Part shown: positions 43,929 through 53,143 of the stretch, one piece after another
Numbering within the stretch: the first letter of the stretch is position 1
How the letters are laid out: every line of letters starts with the position of its first letter
Source: Vibrio ostreicida
Lineage (GTDB): Bacteria; Pseudomonadota; Gammaproteobacteria; Enterobacterales; Vibrionaceae
DNA: 61,061 nt
Reading direction: 5' to 3'
NCBI RefSeq assembly: GCF_013074385.2
Contig: NZ_JABEYA020000015.1
Location: forward strand, 1 to 61,061
The notes under the pieces: model-generated
What the model was told of the DNA's origin: nothing
Database searches by the model: none
What the model saw: the letters and a program-made list of their open reading frames with translations, nothing else
Position numbers and translations under genes: made by a program

Positions 43929-45278
43929 ATGATGAAAATAGTCATTTTTGGTACGGGTTATGTGGGGTTAGTTCAGGCCGCCGTATTGAGCGATTCAGGC
44001 CACAGCGTTTGCTGCATCGATGTAGACCAAGATCGGGTGGAATCACTGACCGCCGCGATCATCCCAATTTATGAGCCCGGTTTAGAAAAACTGGTCACGG
44101 AGAGTGTGGCCGCGGGCAGGTTAAGGTTTACCACCGATGCCGACACAGAACTCAATCAAGCGGACGTGATATTCATTGCCGTAGGAACCCCAGAAGAGCA
44201 AGATGGTTCGGCAGATCTTACGTACGTGTTGAACGTGGCGACTGAAATCGGGCAAATTCTGGAACGTGACCAAGTGGTGATCAATAAGTCAACGGTGCCA
44301 GTTGGAACGGCCCATTCCGTTGAAAGTGAAATTCGTCGTCAGTTGAACCGCCGTGGTTTGGAGGCCATCGATGTCCCCGTGTTGTCGAATCCGGAGTTTC
44401 TGAAAGAAGGGACGGCGGTGAGCGATTGTATGCGACCAGATAGGATCATTGTCGGCATTGATAAATCGACACCTCGTTACGCCTTGCTCAAAGAAATGGT
44501 CCGAGAGCTATACGTTCCTTTTAACCGCAACCACGAAAAATTGGTTTTTATGGGGGTCAAATCGGCCGAACTGACCAAATACGCGGCGAACAGCCTTCTG
44601 GCGACCAAGATCAGTTTTATGAATGAAATGGCGAACATCGCCGAGCGGACAGGCGCCAACATTGAAGACGTACGCAAAGGGATCGGCAGTGATGAACGAA
44701 TTGGCTATCATTTCATTTACCCCGGTTGTGGCTATGGGGGCTCTTGTTTCCCTAAAGATCTGAAAGCATTGATAAAGACAGCCGAAGAGTTTGGTTACAG
44801 CAGTAATATCTTAAAAGCGGTAGAAAATGTTAACTTTTACCAAAAACAAAAGCTGTTTGATTTGATCCAGTCCCATTTTGGCGGTGTTGACCAACTCAAA
44901 GACAAAACTTTTGCAGTATGGGGGTTGTCGTTTAAGCCTTGTACCGACGACATGCGTGAAGCACCCAGCAGGGTGGTGATGGAATCACTTTGGCAGGCGG
45001 GCGCGAAAGTTCAGGCTTATGATCCTAAGGCAATGGAACAAGCACAGCGTATTTATGGCGCTTGTCGCCAATTAAGCTTAATGGGGACAAAAGAAGCGGC
45101 GCTAATCGATGCGGATGGGCTCATCATTTGTACCGAGTGGCAAAACTTTAAAGCCCCAGACTTTGATTTCATTCACCAATCGTTAAAGAGCGCCGTCATT
45201 TTTGATGGGCGAAATTTGTATGATCCGGAGCGGTTGCACAAAAAAGGCATTCAATATTATTCAATTGGACGCGCATAA
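43929..45278 (+). CDS. ugd: UDP-glucose 6-dehydrogenase
   Basis: A 449-residue NAD-dependent enzyme that oxidises UDP-glucose to UDP-glucuronate for polysaccharide or lipid A modification. The Rossmann motif IFGTGYVGLVQAAVLSDSGH opens the protein; STVPVGTA and NPEFLKEGTAV are present, and the catalytic Cys is in GCGYGGSCFPKDL (about residue 272). The NAD-contacting WGLSFKPCTDDMREAPS segment is also present. ATG 43929 or the adjacent ATG 43932 starts the domain; an upstream frame extension is not conserved. It is isolated from capsule genes, so which glycan it serves cannot be told. Confidence 0.93.
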   Translation: MMKIVIFGTGYVGLVQAAVLSDSGHSVCCIDVDQDRVESLTAAIIPIYEPGLEKLVTESVAAGRLRFTTDADTELNQADVIFIAVGTPEEQDGSADLTYVLNVATEIGQILERDQVVINKSTVPVGTAHSVESEIRRQLNRRGLEAIDVPVLSNPEFLKEGTAVSDCMRPDRIIVGIDKSTPRYALLKEMVRELYVPFNRNHEKLVFMGVKSAELTKYAANSLLATKISFMNEMANIAERTGANIEDVRKGIGSDERIGYHFIYPGCGYGGSCFPKDLKALIKTAEEFGYSSNILKAVENVNFYQKQKLFDLIQSHFGGVDQLKDKTFAVWGLSFKPCTDDMREAPSRVVMESLWQAGAKVQAYDPKAMEQAQRIYGACRQLSLMGTKEAALIDADGLIICTEWQNFKAPDFDFIHQSLKSAVIFDGRNLYDPERLHKKGIQYYSIGRA

Positions 45279-45373
45279 TGATCGATAAACACCGTCATCA
45301 GCGCCCTTGATGACCAATTCATGTCGCCCAATGGGGTGAATCTTGTCACTCTTTTCATTGTTAAACTCGTCAA

Positions 45374-45455
45374 TTAAAGATCAAATTCACATTATTGCAA
45401 TCGGACTGTCGCAAAATTCGATTCACTGATCAATATTCTATCGAAACGTTTCGAT
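45374..45455 (+). promoter_or_regulatory. rbs promoter region with RbsR operator
   Basis: A perfect 16-bp palindrome ATCGAAACGTTTCGAT at 45440-45455 is a LacI-family operator and matches the RbsR type. It overlaps or lies just past a TATTCT -10-like element (45434-45439). TTCACA at 45386-45391 could be one arm of a CRP site about 60 bases upstream, but the other arm is poor. Confidence 0.75.
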
Positions 45456-45532
45456 GTTAGTTTTATCAATAGTAGGTATGGGTAAAACGGTCACACGATT
45501 CCCTGGCTATTCGCGTTCGATAGGGCAATAAA

Positions 45533-45937
45533 ATGAAAAAAAGTACCTTACTAAACTCTGACTTATCTTACTTGGTCGCCACACTAGGCCATACTGATCA
45601 AGTCACCATATGTGATGCTGGCTTGCCGATACCAGATGGTGTTCAACGTATTGATTTGGCTTTGACTCATGGTGTACCGAGTTTCCTAGAGACCGTCAAA
45701 GTGATGCTATCTGAAACTCACATTGACAGCGTGATCATTGCGGAAGAATTTGCCTTAGTGAGTCCAGCGCTGCATGACGCTTTGCTTGCGGAACTCAATG
45801 CTGGTGAGAAGGTTGACGTTACCTACCTACCGCATGAAGCACTGAAGGTACAAACTCATCGCTGTAAAGCGGTGGTTAGAACAGGAGAATGCACCCCGTT
45901 TGCCAATGTTATTTTCAGCGCTGGTGTTGGGTTTTAG
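45533..45937 (+). CDS. rbsD: D-ribose pyranase
   Basis: A 134-residue RbsD, which interconverts pyranose and furanose forms of ribose so that ribokinase can use it. The catalytic His is H20 (LVATLGHTDQ), followed by VTICDAGLPIPDGVQRIDLA. It is slightly shorter than E. coli RbsD. First gene of rbsDACBKR; rbsA starts 24 bases after its stop. RbsR represses the operon from the palindrome upstream. Confidence 0.95.
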   Translation: MKKSTLLNSDLSYLVATLGHTDQVTICDAGLPIPDGVQRIDLALTHGVPSFLETVKVMLSETHIDSVIIAEEFALVSPALHDALLAELNAGEKVDVTYLPHEALKVQTHRCKAVVRTGECTPFANVIFSAGVGF

Positions 45938-45961
45938 TCGTTTGATAGTGAGGAGCTTTTG

Positions 45962-47467
45962 ATGACAGATGCGATATTACAACTCAGCGATATTGAAAAG
46001 GCATTTCCAGGTGTAAAAGCTCTGGATCAAGCCAGCCTGACGGTTTATCCGGGTAAGGCTATGGCCTTATTAGGGGAAAATGGGGCCGGTAAATCGACCT
46101 TGATGAAGGTGCTGACTGGCATAGAAACCTTGGATGGTGGGGTGATTGTGTATCAAGGTCAGACAGCAAAATTCAAAGGCCCGCGAGAATCGCAGCGCGC
46201 TGGCATCAGTATTATTCATCAGGAATTGAATCTCATCCCAGAGTTAACCATTGCTGAAAATATCTTTTTGGGCCGCGAATTTACCAACGCATTCGGCCGA
46301 ATACAATGGAATAAAATGTACGCTGAAGCCGATGCTCTGCTGTCACGGCTTAATGTCAAACACAGTGCTAAGCAGCGGTTGGGGGAACTTAGCCTTGGTG
46401 AGCAACAAATGGTCGAGATTGCAAAAGCGCTGTCCTTCGAATCGAAAGTTATCATCATGGATGAGCCAACAGACGCCTTAACGGATACGGAAACGGCGTC
46501 CTTGTTTGCGGTAATTCGGGAACTGAAAAAGCAGGGGTGTGGCATTGTTTATATCTCCCACCGTTTGAAAGAAATTTTTGAAATTTGTGATGACATTACC
46601 GTGCTGCGTGATGGCAAATTTATTCGTCAATGTGAGGTGTCAGACACGAATGAAGATGGGTTGATTGAATTGATGGTTGGACGCAAATTGGACGAACAAT
46701 ATCCACGTGTTGAAGTGCAGCATGGCGATCTTTGCCTTGAGGTCAACGGCCTGAGCGCGCCGGGCATAGACAATGTCAGCTTTTCTCTCAAAAAAGGAGA
46801 AATACTGGGTGTCTCTGGCCTGATGGGCGCTGGGCGAACCGAGTTGATGAAAATGATTTATGGTGCACTTCCCACAACGTGCGGAACCATAAAGTTGAAC
46901 AATCAGACCATCACTCCGAGCAGCCCCCAAGCAGCGTTGGCAAGTGGTATTGCTTATATTTCCGAGGATCGTAAAGGTGATGGTTTGGTGTTGGGGCTCT
47001 CCGTCAAAGAGAACATGTCACTGTGTTCGTTAGATAGATTCGCCAAAGGCGGTCACATTCAGCGCTCGGCTGAGGTAGATGCCGTTGATGACTTTATCGA
47101 TCTGTTCAACATCAAAACCCCAGGGCGTGAGCAGGTCATTGGCTACCTATCCGGCGGAAACCAGCAAAAAGTGGCGATAGCCAAAGGCTTAATGACCCAA
47201 CCCAAAGTCTTGATCTTGGATGAGCCGACTCGAGGCGTGGATGTCGGCGCAAAAAAAGAAATCTACCAACTCATCAACCAATTCAAAGCGGATGGAATGA
47301 GTATCATACTGGTGTCATCGGAAATGCCGGAGGTATTGGGGATGAGTGACCGTATCATTGTGATGCATGAAGGTCGTATTAGTGGGGAGTTTGATGCCCA
47401 AGACGCCGATCAAGAAAAAATTCTGGCGTGTGCCGTTGGAAAAGAAATCAGTGAGGAAGCAGCGTGA
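45962..47467 (+). CDS. rbsA: ribose ABC transporter ATP-binding protein
   Basis: A 501-residue twin-ATPase subunit, the size of E. coli RbsA. The first cassette has Walker [10 protein letters not shown], signature [13 protein letters not shown] and [10 protein letters not shown]; the second has a degenerate Walker A at GLMGAGRTE and [15 protein letters not shown] with [15 protein letters not shown], the pattern expected for this family. It powers ribose uptake with RbsC and RbsB. ATG 45962 follows GAGGAGCTTTTG; the stop overlaps rbsC by four bases. Confidence 0.96.
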   Translation: MTDAILQLSDIEKAFPGVKALDQASLTVYPGKAMALLGENGAGKSTLMKVLTGIETLDGGVIVYQGQTAKFKGPRESQRAGISIIHQELNLIPELTIAENIFLGREFTNAFGRIQWNKMYAEADALLSRLNVKHSAKQRLGELSLGEQQMVEIAKALSFESKVIIMDEPTDALTDTETASLFAVIRELKKQGCGIVYISHRLKEIFEICDDITVLRDGKFIRQCEVSDTNEDGLIELMVGRKLDEQYPRVEVQHGDLCLEVNGLSAPGIDNVSFSLKKGEILGVSGLMGAGRTELMKMIYGALPTTCGTIKLNNQTITPSSPQAALASGIAYISEDRKGDGLVLGLSVKENMSLCSLDRFAKGGHIQRSAEVDAVDDFIDLFNIKTPGREQVIGYLSGGNQQKVAIAKGLMTQPKVLILDEPTRGVDVGAKKEIYQLINQFKADGMSIILVSSEMPEVLGMSDRIIVMHEGRISGEFDAQDADQEKILACAVGKEISEEAA

Positions 47468-48447
47468 GTACCAAAACCATGAACAAAACCCATCAAACGG
47501 GCCGTAAAAAGTGGCTGAGCAAAGAATCGCTTATCGAGCAGAAATCGCTGATTGCCCTACTGTTTTTGATTGTTGTTGTTTCGTTTCTTAACCCACACTT
47601 TTTTAGCGTGGACAACCTTCTCAATATTCTGCGCCAGACGTCGGTTAACGCGATCATTGCGGTTGGGATGACCTTGGTGATCCTCACCGCTGGGATTGAT
47701 CTCAGCGTCGGCTCCGTTCTTGCCCTTTGCGGTGCGCTTGCGGCGAGTCTTATCGCGATGGAAGTGCCTGTCATGATTGCTTTGCCCATGTCGCTGATCG
47801 CTGGAGCTGGGTTAGGGGCGTTAAGCGGTTTCATCATTGCCAAAGGCAAGGTACAGGCCTTCATTGCTACCTTAGTCACGATGACATTGCTCCGTGGCGT
47901 GACCATGGTGTACACCGATGGCCGCCCTATATCGACGGGCTTTACCGATACCGCCGATGCCTTTGCGTGGTTTGGTACTGGCTACGTATTGGGGATTCCG
48001 GTGCCAGTATGGCTCATGGTCTTGGTGTTCGCTGCGGTTTGGTATTTGCTGACTCACACTCGTTTTGGTCGTTATGTCTACGCGCTGGGCGGTAATGAAT
48101 CGGCCACCCGTCTATCGGGCATCAATGTTGACCGAGTTAAAATTGGGGTTTATTCCATCTGTGGTTTGCTTGCCGCCTTAGCGGGCATCATCATCACTTC
48201 CCGCTTGTCCTCTGCTCAGCCGACGGCGGGGATGGGTTATGAGTTAGATGCCATCGCAGCAGTGGTGCTGGGAGGCACCAGCCTGATGGGTGGAAAAGGA
48301 CGGATCATGGGCACGTTGATTGGTGCGTTGATCATTGGCTTCCTTAACAATGCGCTTAACCTGCTTGATGTGACCTCTTACTACCAAATGATAGCCAAAG
48401 CCTTGGTCATCCTGTTAGCCGTGTTGGTTGACAACAAAAACAAGTAA
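47464..48447 (+). CDS. rbsC: ribose ABC transporter permease
   Basis: A 327-residue inner-membrane permease starting at GTG 47464, four bases before the rbsA stop ends. Multiple hydrophobic helices and the BPD_transp_2 blocks [20 protein letters not shown] and [20 protein letters not shown] are clear, along with [16 protein letters not shown] near the C-terminus. It forms the ribose pore with RbsA. The N-terminal tail is longer and more basic than the E. coli protein. Confidence 0.96.
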   Translation: MSTKTMNKTHQTGRKKWLSKESLIEQKSLIALLFLIVVVSFLNPHFFSVDNLLNILRQTSVNAIIAVGMTLVILTAGIDLSVGSVLALCGALAASLIAMEVPVMIALPMSLIAGAGLGALSGFIIAKGKVQAFIATLVTMTLLRGVTMVYTDGRPISTGFTDTADAFAWFGTGYVLGIPVPVWLMVLVFAAVWYLLTHTRFGRYVYALGGNESATRLSGINVDRVKIGVYSICGLLAALAGIIITSRLSSAQPTAGMGYELDAIAAVVLGGTSLMGGKGRIMGTLIGALIIGFLNNALNLLDVTSYYQMIAKALVILLAVLVDNKNK

Positions 48448-48456
48448 TGCTTATAA

Positions 48457-48478
48457 GCTCGGGGAAAGGACCCCGAGC
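48457..48478 (+). promoter_or_regulatory. intercistronic hairpin rbsC-rbsB
   Basis: GCTCGGGG and CCCCGAGC form a GC-rich stem around AAAGGA, with no T tract, 28 bases before rbsB. It probably stabilises the downstream mRNA or shields it from decay. Confidence 0.6.
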
Positions 48479-48506
48479 ACACCCTACACAAAAAGGAATC
48501 CACATA

Positions 48507-49385
48507 ATGAAAAAACTCGCAAGCCTGATGTCTACCCTCCTACTTTCATCGACATTTTCGGTGTCAGCGCAAGCACAAGAAACCATGGCGATTGTTCTAT
48601 CGACTCTCAACAATCCTTTTTTTGTGACGATGAAAGAGGGCGCACAAGCGAAAGCTAAACAACTCGGTTATGAACTGATTGTTCTGGATTCGCAAAACGA
48701 TCCCAGTAAAGAGCTGTCGAACGTAGAAGATTTGACGGTACGTGGAGTCAAAGCGATTTTGATCAATCCAACCGATTCTGATGCGGTGTCAAATGCCATT
48801 CGTATTGCGAATCGAGCCAAGATCCCAGTAATCACATTGGATCGCGGGGCTAGCCGTGGAGAGGTGGTTAGCCACATTGCCTCTGATAACGTGATAGGAG
48901 GTGAGTTGGCGGGCAAATTCATTGTAGAAAAAGTGGGTGAAAAGGCCAAGGTAATTCAACTTGAAGGGATCGCTGGGACGTCTGCTGCCCGTGAGCGTGG
49001 TGAAGGGTTTATGAACGCGGTCAAGAGCAGCGATATGCAATTGCTGGCGAGTCAACCTGCGGACTTTGACCGCACTAAAGGTCTAAATGTCATGGAAAAC
49101 CTATTGGCTGCGAATTCAGATGTGCAAGCCGTGTTCGCACAAAATGATGAAATGGCGCTTGGCGCATTGCGCGCGGTGCAGGCTTCAGGAAAGCAGGTGA
49201 TGATCGTCGGTTTTGATGGAACCGACGATGGTATTGCTGCTGTTAACCGTGGTCAGCTTGAGGCGACTATCGCTCAACAACCCGACTTGATTGGGGCGTT
49301 GGGTATTGAAACGGCCGACAAAGTACTTAAGGATGAGGCGGTGGAAGCGTTTATTCCTGTGCCGTTGAAAGTCATCAGCAAATGA
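48507..49385 (+). CDS. rbsB: ribose-binding periplasmic protein
   Basis: A 292-residue periplasmic binding protein with signal peptide [20 protein letters not shown] ending AQA. Ribose-binding blocks include [52 protein letters not shown] and [15 protein letters not shown]. It delivers ribose to RbsAC and probably to a chemoreceptor. AAAAAGGAATCC precedes ATG 48507. Hairpins on both sides suggest it is produced at a higher level than its neighbours. Confidence 0.96.
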   Translation: MKKLASLMSTLLLSSTFSVSAQAQETMAIVLSTLNNPFFVTMKEGAQAKAKQLGYELIVLDSQNDPSKELSNVEDLTVRGVKAILINPTDSDAVSNAIRIANRAKIPVITLDRGASRGEVVSHIASDNVIGGELAGKFIVEKVGEKAKVIQLEGIAGTSAARERGEGFMNAVKSSDMQLLASQPADFDRTKGLNVMENLLAANSDVQAVFAQNDEMALGALRAVQASGKQVMIVGFDGTDDGIAAVNRGQLEATIAQQPDLIGALGIETADKVLKDEAVEAFIPVPLKVISK

Positions 49386-49391
49386 TGTTAA

Positions 49392-49472
49392 CCCATGAGA
49401 CGTGTGCGCGGATGCGCCAGTCTCATGGGGAGCACCCATAGGTTTGTATTGGTTTGCCAGTGCAAACCTATG
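49392..49472 (+). promoter_or_regulatory. two intercistronic hairpins rbsB-rbsK
   Basis: CCCATGAGA (49392-49400) pairs with TCTCATGGG (49421-49429), with a second short stem in its loop. CATAGGTTTG (49437-49446) pairs with CAAACCTATG (49463-49472). Neither has a T tract, so they probably limit 3' decay of rbsB mRNA instead of ending transcription. Confidence 0.6.
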
Positions 49473-49518
49473 ATGGCTGTTGTTAACCAGTGAGGTTCGT
49501 GAGAACCGGGGATAATGA

Positions 49519-50439
49519 ATGAATAAGTTAGTGGTTTTAGGCAGTGTTAACGCTGATCATGTTCTGCAAGTGCCCGCTTTTCCTCGTCCGGGCGAGACAT
49601 TACATGGCCAAAATTATCAAGTGATCGCAGGGGGTAAAGGAGCAAATCAAGCCGTGGCCGCCGCGAGGTTAAAGGCCGATGTGGGGTTTATTGCTTGCGT
49701 CGGGGACGATGCGTTTGGCATTAATATTCGCGAAACATTTAAGTTAGAAAAAATGAACACAATTGGGGTGAAAATGCAGCCCAATTGTCCGACGGGCATT
49801 GCAATGATTCAGGTCGCCGACAATGGCGAAAACAGCATTTGTCTCTCAGCGGAAGCCAACGCAAAGCTGACGGCAGAGGCCCTTGAACCTGATTTGGCAC
49901 GTATTGCACAGGCCCGCTACTTATTGATGCAATTGGAGACGCCGATATGTGGTATCGAAAAAGCGGCGATGGTAGCGAAAGCAGCCGACACACAGGTGAT
50001 ATTGAATCCTGCCCCAGCCAGAGTGCTCAGTGATCAACTGTTGGCTTGTATTGATATCATTACCCCTAATGAAACAGAGATTGAGGTGTTAACGGGGATC
50101 GCGGTGAATGATGATTTCAGCGCTCAAAAGGCCGCTGATGTGTTGCATGCTAAAGGCGTGGGCACCGTGTTGATTACCCTCGGGTCAAGAGGTGCGTGGT
50201 TAAGCGAGAGTGGCAAGGGCGAGCGTATTTCTGGGTTTAATGTTGAGGTCACTGACACGACCGCAGCAGGCGACACGTTTAATGGGGCGCTGATCACTGG
50301 TGTATTGGAAGATTTACCACTAAAATCAGCGATAAAGTTTGCCCATGCGGCGGCCGCGATTTCGGTGACGCGTTTCGGCGCTCAAACGTCGATTCCGACA
50401 CGGCATGAGGTTGAGGCCTTTTTACAACAATACTCATAA
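49519..50439 (+). CDS. rbsK: ribokinase
   Basis: A 306-residue PfkB-family kinase that makes ribose 5-phosphate. Signatures are VLGSVNADHVLQVPAFPRPG, GGKGANQAVAAARL at the N-terminus and DTTAAGDTFNGALITG with the catalytic Asp near residue 252. It follows rbsB after two hairpins and precedes rbsR. All residues expected for activity appear present. Confidence 0.96.
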   Translation: MNKLVVLGSVNADHVLQVPAFPRPGETLHGQNYQVIAGGKGANQAVAAARLKADVGFIACVGDDAFGINIRETFKLEKMNTIGVKMQPNCPTGIAMIQVADNGENSICLSAEANAKLTAEALEPDLARIAQARYLLMQLETPICGIEKAAMVAKAADTQVILNPAPARVLSDQLLACIDIITPNETEIEVLTGIAVNDDFSAQKAADVLHAKGVGTVLITLGSRGAWLSESGKGERISGFNVEVTDTTAAGDTFNGALITGVLEDLPLKSAIKFAHAAAAISVTRFGAQTSIPTRHEVEAFLQQYS

Positions 50440-50461
50440 GCGAGAATCAGGAGACAATGAC

Positions 50462-51466
50462 ATGGCTACTATGAAAGACATCGCCAGACTTGCGGGTGTT
50501 TCCACGTCGACAGTTAGCCATGTGATTAATCAATCTCGCTTTGTCAGTGATGCCATTTCGGCACGTGTCAATCAAGCCGCGCAAGAGCTCAATTATACGC
50601 CTTCAGCATTGGCTCGAAGTCTCAAGCTCAACCGAACTCGAACCCTAGGGATGTTGGTGACGACATCCACCAACCCATTTTTTGGCGAAGTGGTTAAAGG
50701 GGTTGAGCGCAGCTGCTATCAGCAAGGCTATCACCTTATTTTATGCAATACTGAAGGTGACAATACGCGAATGCGGGAGTCGATAGACACCTTGTTGCAA
50801 AAGCGGGTTGATGGGCTGATTCTGATGTGTTCTTCTTTAGAAGGTGAACGGATTGATGTTTTTGAAAAATACCCAGATGTGCCTGTGGTCGTGATGGACT
50901 GGGGACCTATGTTATTTGCCAGCGATAAAATTCAGGATAACTCGTTAACGGGCGGATATCTGGCCGCACAAAATTTGATTGACTCTGGGCATAAAGACAT
51001 TGGTTGTATTACTGGGCCTTTGGTTAAGCACCAAGCGCAGATGCGTTATGAAGGCTATAAGCGTGCCTTGCTTGACGCAGGGCTAGAATTTAACCCTCAT
51101 TGGATTATCGAATCAGATTTTGAGTGCGAGGGAGGCTATCAAGCGTTCAATAAAATGCATGCCAATGGGCCGCTCCCGAGCGCTGTTTTTGTGTGCAACG
51201 ACATGATGGCGATGGGGGTGATCAACGCGGCGAATGAGAAAGGGATTCGAATCCCCGATGACTTGTCTATTATTGGCTACGACGACATTCTCATTTCTAA
51301 ATTTATGACCCCAGCATTGACGACGATCCACCAGCCAAAATATCGTTTGGGGAAAGCGGCCGTGGAGGCATTGCTTAAAAAATTGGAACAGGGCGAAACC
51401 GAAGCACAGGTGGTTCAAATAGAGCCAACCTTGGTTAAACGGAAAACGGTGCGCATAATGACTTAA
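50462..51466 (+). CDS. rbsR: ribose operon repressor (LacI family)
   Basis: A 334-residue LacI/GalR regulator. The helix-turn-helix starts ATMKDIARLAGVSTSTVSHV, with the hinge helix SALARSLKLNRTRTLG, followed by a periplasmic-binding-like ribose domain. It should bind the palindrome at 45440-45455 and release it with ribose. ATG 50462 was chosen because it places the HTH correctly; the frame runs 19 codons further upstream within the rbsK end. Last gene of the operon. Confidence 0.94.
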   Translation: MATMKDIARLAGVSTSTVSHVINQSRFVSDAISARVNQAAQELNYTPSALARSLKLNRTRTLGMLVTTSTNPFFGEVVKGVERSCYQQGYHLILCNTEGDNTRMRESIDTLLQKRVDGLILMCSSLEGERIDVFEKYPDVPVVVMDWGPMLFASDKIQDNSLTGGYLAAQNLIDSGHKDIGCITGPLVKHQAQMRYEGYKRALLDAGLEFNPHWIIESDFECEGGYQAFNKMHANGPLPSAVFVCNDMMAMGVINAANEKGIRIPDDLSIIGYDDILISKFMTPALTTIHQPKYRLGKAAVEALLKKLEQGETEAQVVQIEPTLVKRKTVRIMT

Positions 51467-51584
51467 TTAACGGCACCTTATTCTAATGATGTCGATGTCA
51501 ATTAGAGCGTGACTAACTAGCCTTTTTTCATTGGATTGTGCTAAACCTAATGGTAGGGCGGTTGCAATAGGAGTGTGTTCATTA

Positions 51585-53132
51585 ATGGAATTGTTTGCAG
51601 ATCACCGACAGTCAGGCCAGCCTAAAAGGATTCAAAGCGAAGCGACGAAAAAATCTTCGGCGCCTTGGAAAGTGCTGCTGATTGACGATGACGAACAGAT
51701 GCATCAAATTACTAAACTTGCGCTCTCGGATTTTGAGTTCGAGGAGCGTAAGCTTGAGCTAATTTCAGCGCATTCCGCGAGTGAGGCCAAAGAGCATTTT
51801 CATCATTATGATGACATCGCTTTAGCCTTGGTGGACGTTGTCATGGAAACAGAACATGCGGGATTGGACCTCGTCAAATACGTACGTGAAGATTTGGGTA
51901 ATAGCCTCGTCAGATTAGTACTCCGTACTGGTCAAGCGGGGCAAGCGCCCGAAGACACTGTGATTCGTGAATATGAAATCGACGATTACAAAGAAAAGAC
52001 AGAGCTAACCACACAAAAGCTCAAAACCCTACTGTATTCTATGTTGCGTTCGTACCGTGATTTGTGCCTGATTGAACAGCAAAAAAAAGGGTTGAGAAAA
52101 GTCATCGAAGCTTCAGCCTACGTCCAAAACACCAACTCACTTCAAACCTACGCCACGAGTGTGCTTGAACAGTTGACGTCATTACTTAAGTTGGATAAAT
52201 CCGCCCTTTATTGTATCGTTCAACCTCGGCCGAATGGGGAAGAATCACGGGCCTTAACATTGGCTGCGACGGGCGACTTCGTTGACTTTTACAGTGAATG
52301 TGCATTTGAAAAGTTGCCCGAGGGAGTATCCGAACGTTGCAAAGAAGTCTTTCAGAGCGGCGCTTCAAAGAATTACGATGACGCGTACGTGATGTATAGC
52401 CACGATGAACAAGGGGTTGATTGTATTTTATATGTTAATGTCACCCGCTTGTTGTCTGAACTGGATATGCAGCTACTGGAAATCTATATGCAAAACATCG
52501 GGCTGACTTTTGAAAACCTCAGTCTGATGCTGGATATACGAGAGACGTCAAAAGAGCTGGTGTACAATTTAGCCAACGCGGTCGAAGCCCGCAGTAAAGA
52601 GACTGGCGCTCACGTTCAGCGCGTGTCCCTGTTTAGTGAAAAGCTCGCCTTATTGTATGGGCTCAGTGAGTATGACGCCTCAATGATAAAGCATGCCTCG
52701 CCGTTGCATGATGTCGGTAAAGTGGCCGTGCCAGATTCGATTTTACACAAACCGGGAAAATTGAACGCCGAAGAGTGGGAAATTATGAAAAAGCACGTGG
52801 ATTATGGCGTCGATATTTTGAGTAAATCAAAGCGTCGTCTTATCACCGTTGCTAAGGAAATCGCGGGTTCTCACCATGAGAAGTGGGATGGGACAGGGTA
52901 CCCTAAACAGTTATCGGGTACTGATATTCCGGTGACAGGTCGTATTACGGCGTTGGCTGATGTCTTTGATGCGCTTGGCTCAAAACGCAGCTACAAAGAG
53001 CCTTGGAGCGATGAAGACATTATGCTCGAATTAGTCTCTCAAAAGGGCAAACATTTTGAGCCTGAACTGGTGGAAATATTGGTTGACCACTGGGCGGAGT
53101 TTATTGAAATTCGTAATTCACTGCCCGACTGA
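51585..53132 (+). CDS. response regulator with DUF3369 and HD-GYP domain
   Basis: A 515-residue signalling protein. Receiver about 30-160 with phosphorylatable D84 (ALVDVVMETEHAG) and acidic pair in LLIDDDEQ; DUF3369 (about 175-330), and HD-GYP phosphodiesterase domain from about 345: HAHVQRVS-like GAHVQRVSLFSEKLA, H375-D376 in HASPLHDVGK, HHEKWDGTGYP near 432-440. HD-GYP domains hydrolyse c-di-GMP to GMP. ATG 51585 follows AGGAGTGTGTTC; an upstream TTG frame is less likely. It is convergent with a PAS histidine kinase 12 bases away, a possible partner. Confidence 0.92.
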   Translation: MELFADHRQSGQPKRIQSEATKKSSAPWKVLLIDDDEQMHQITKLALSDFEFEERKLELISAHSASEAKEHFHHYDDIALALVDVVMETEHAGLDLVKYVREDLGNSLVRLVLRTGQAGQAPEDTVIREYEIDDYKEKTELTTQKLKTLLYSMLRSYRDLCLIEQQKKGLRKVIEASAYVQNTNSLQTYATSVLEQLTSLLKLDKSALYCIVQPRPNGEESRALTLAATGDFVDFYSECAFEKLPEGVSERCKEVFQSGASKNYDDAYVMYSHDEQGVDCILYVNVTRLLSELDMQLLEIYMQNIGLTFENLSLMLDIRETSKELVYNLANAVEARSKETGAHVQRVSLFSEKLALLYGLSEYDASMIKHASPLHDVGKVAVPDSILHKPGKLNAEEWEIMKKHVDYGVDILSKSKRRLITVAKEIAGSHHEKWDGTGYPKQLSGTDIPVTGRITALADVFDALGSKRSYKEPWSDEDIMLELVSQKGKHFEPELVEILVDHWAEFIEIRNSLPD

Positions 53133-53143
53133 GTCAACTCAAT

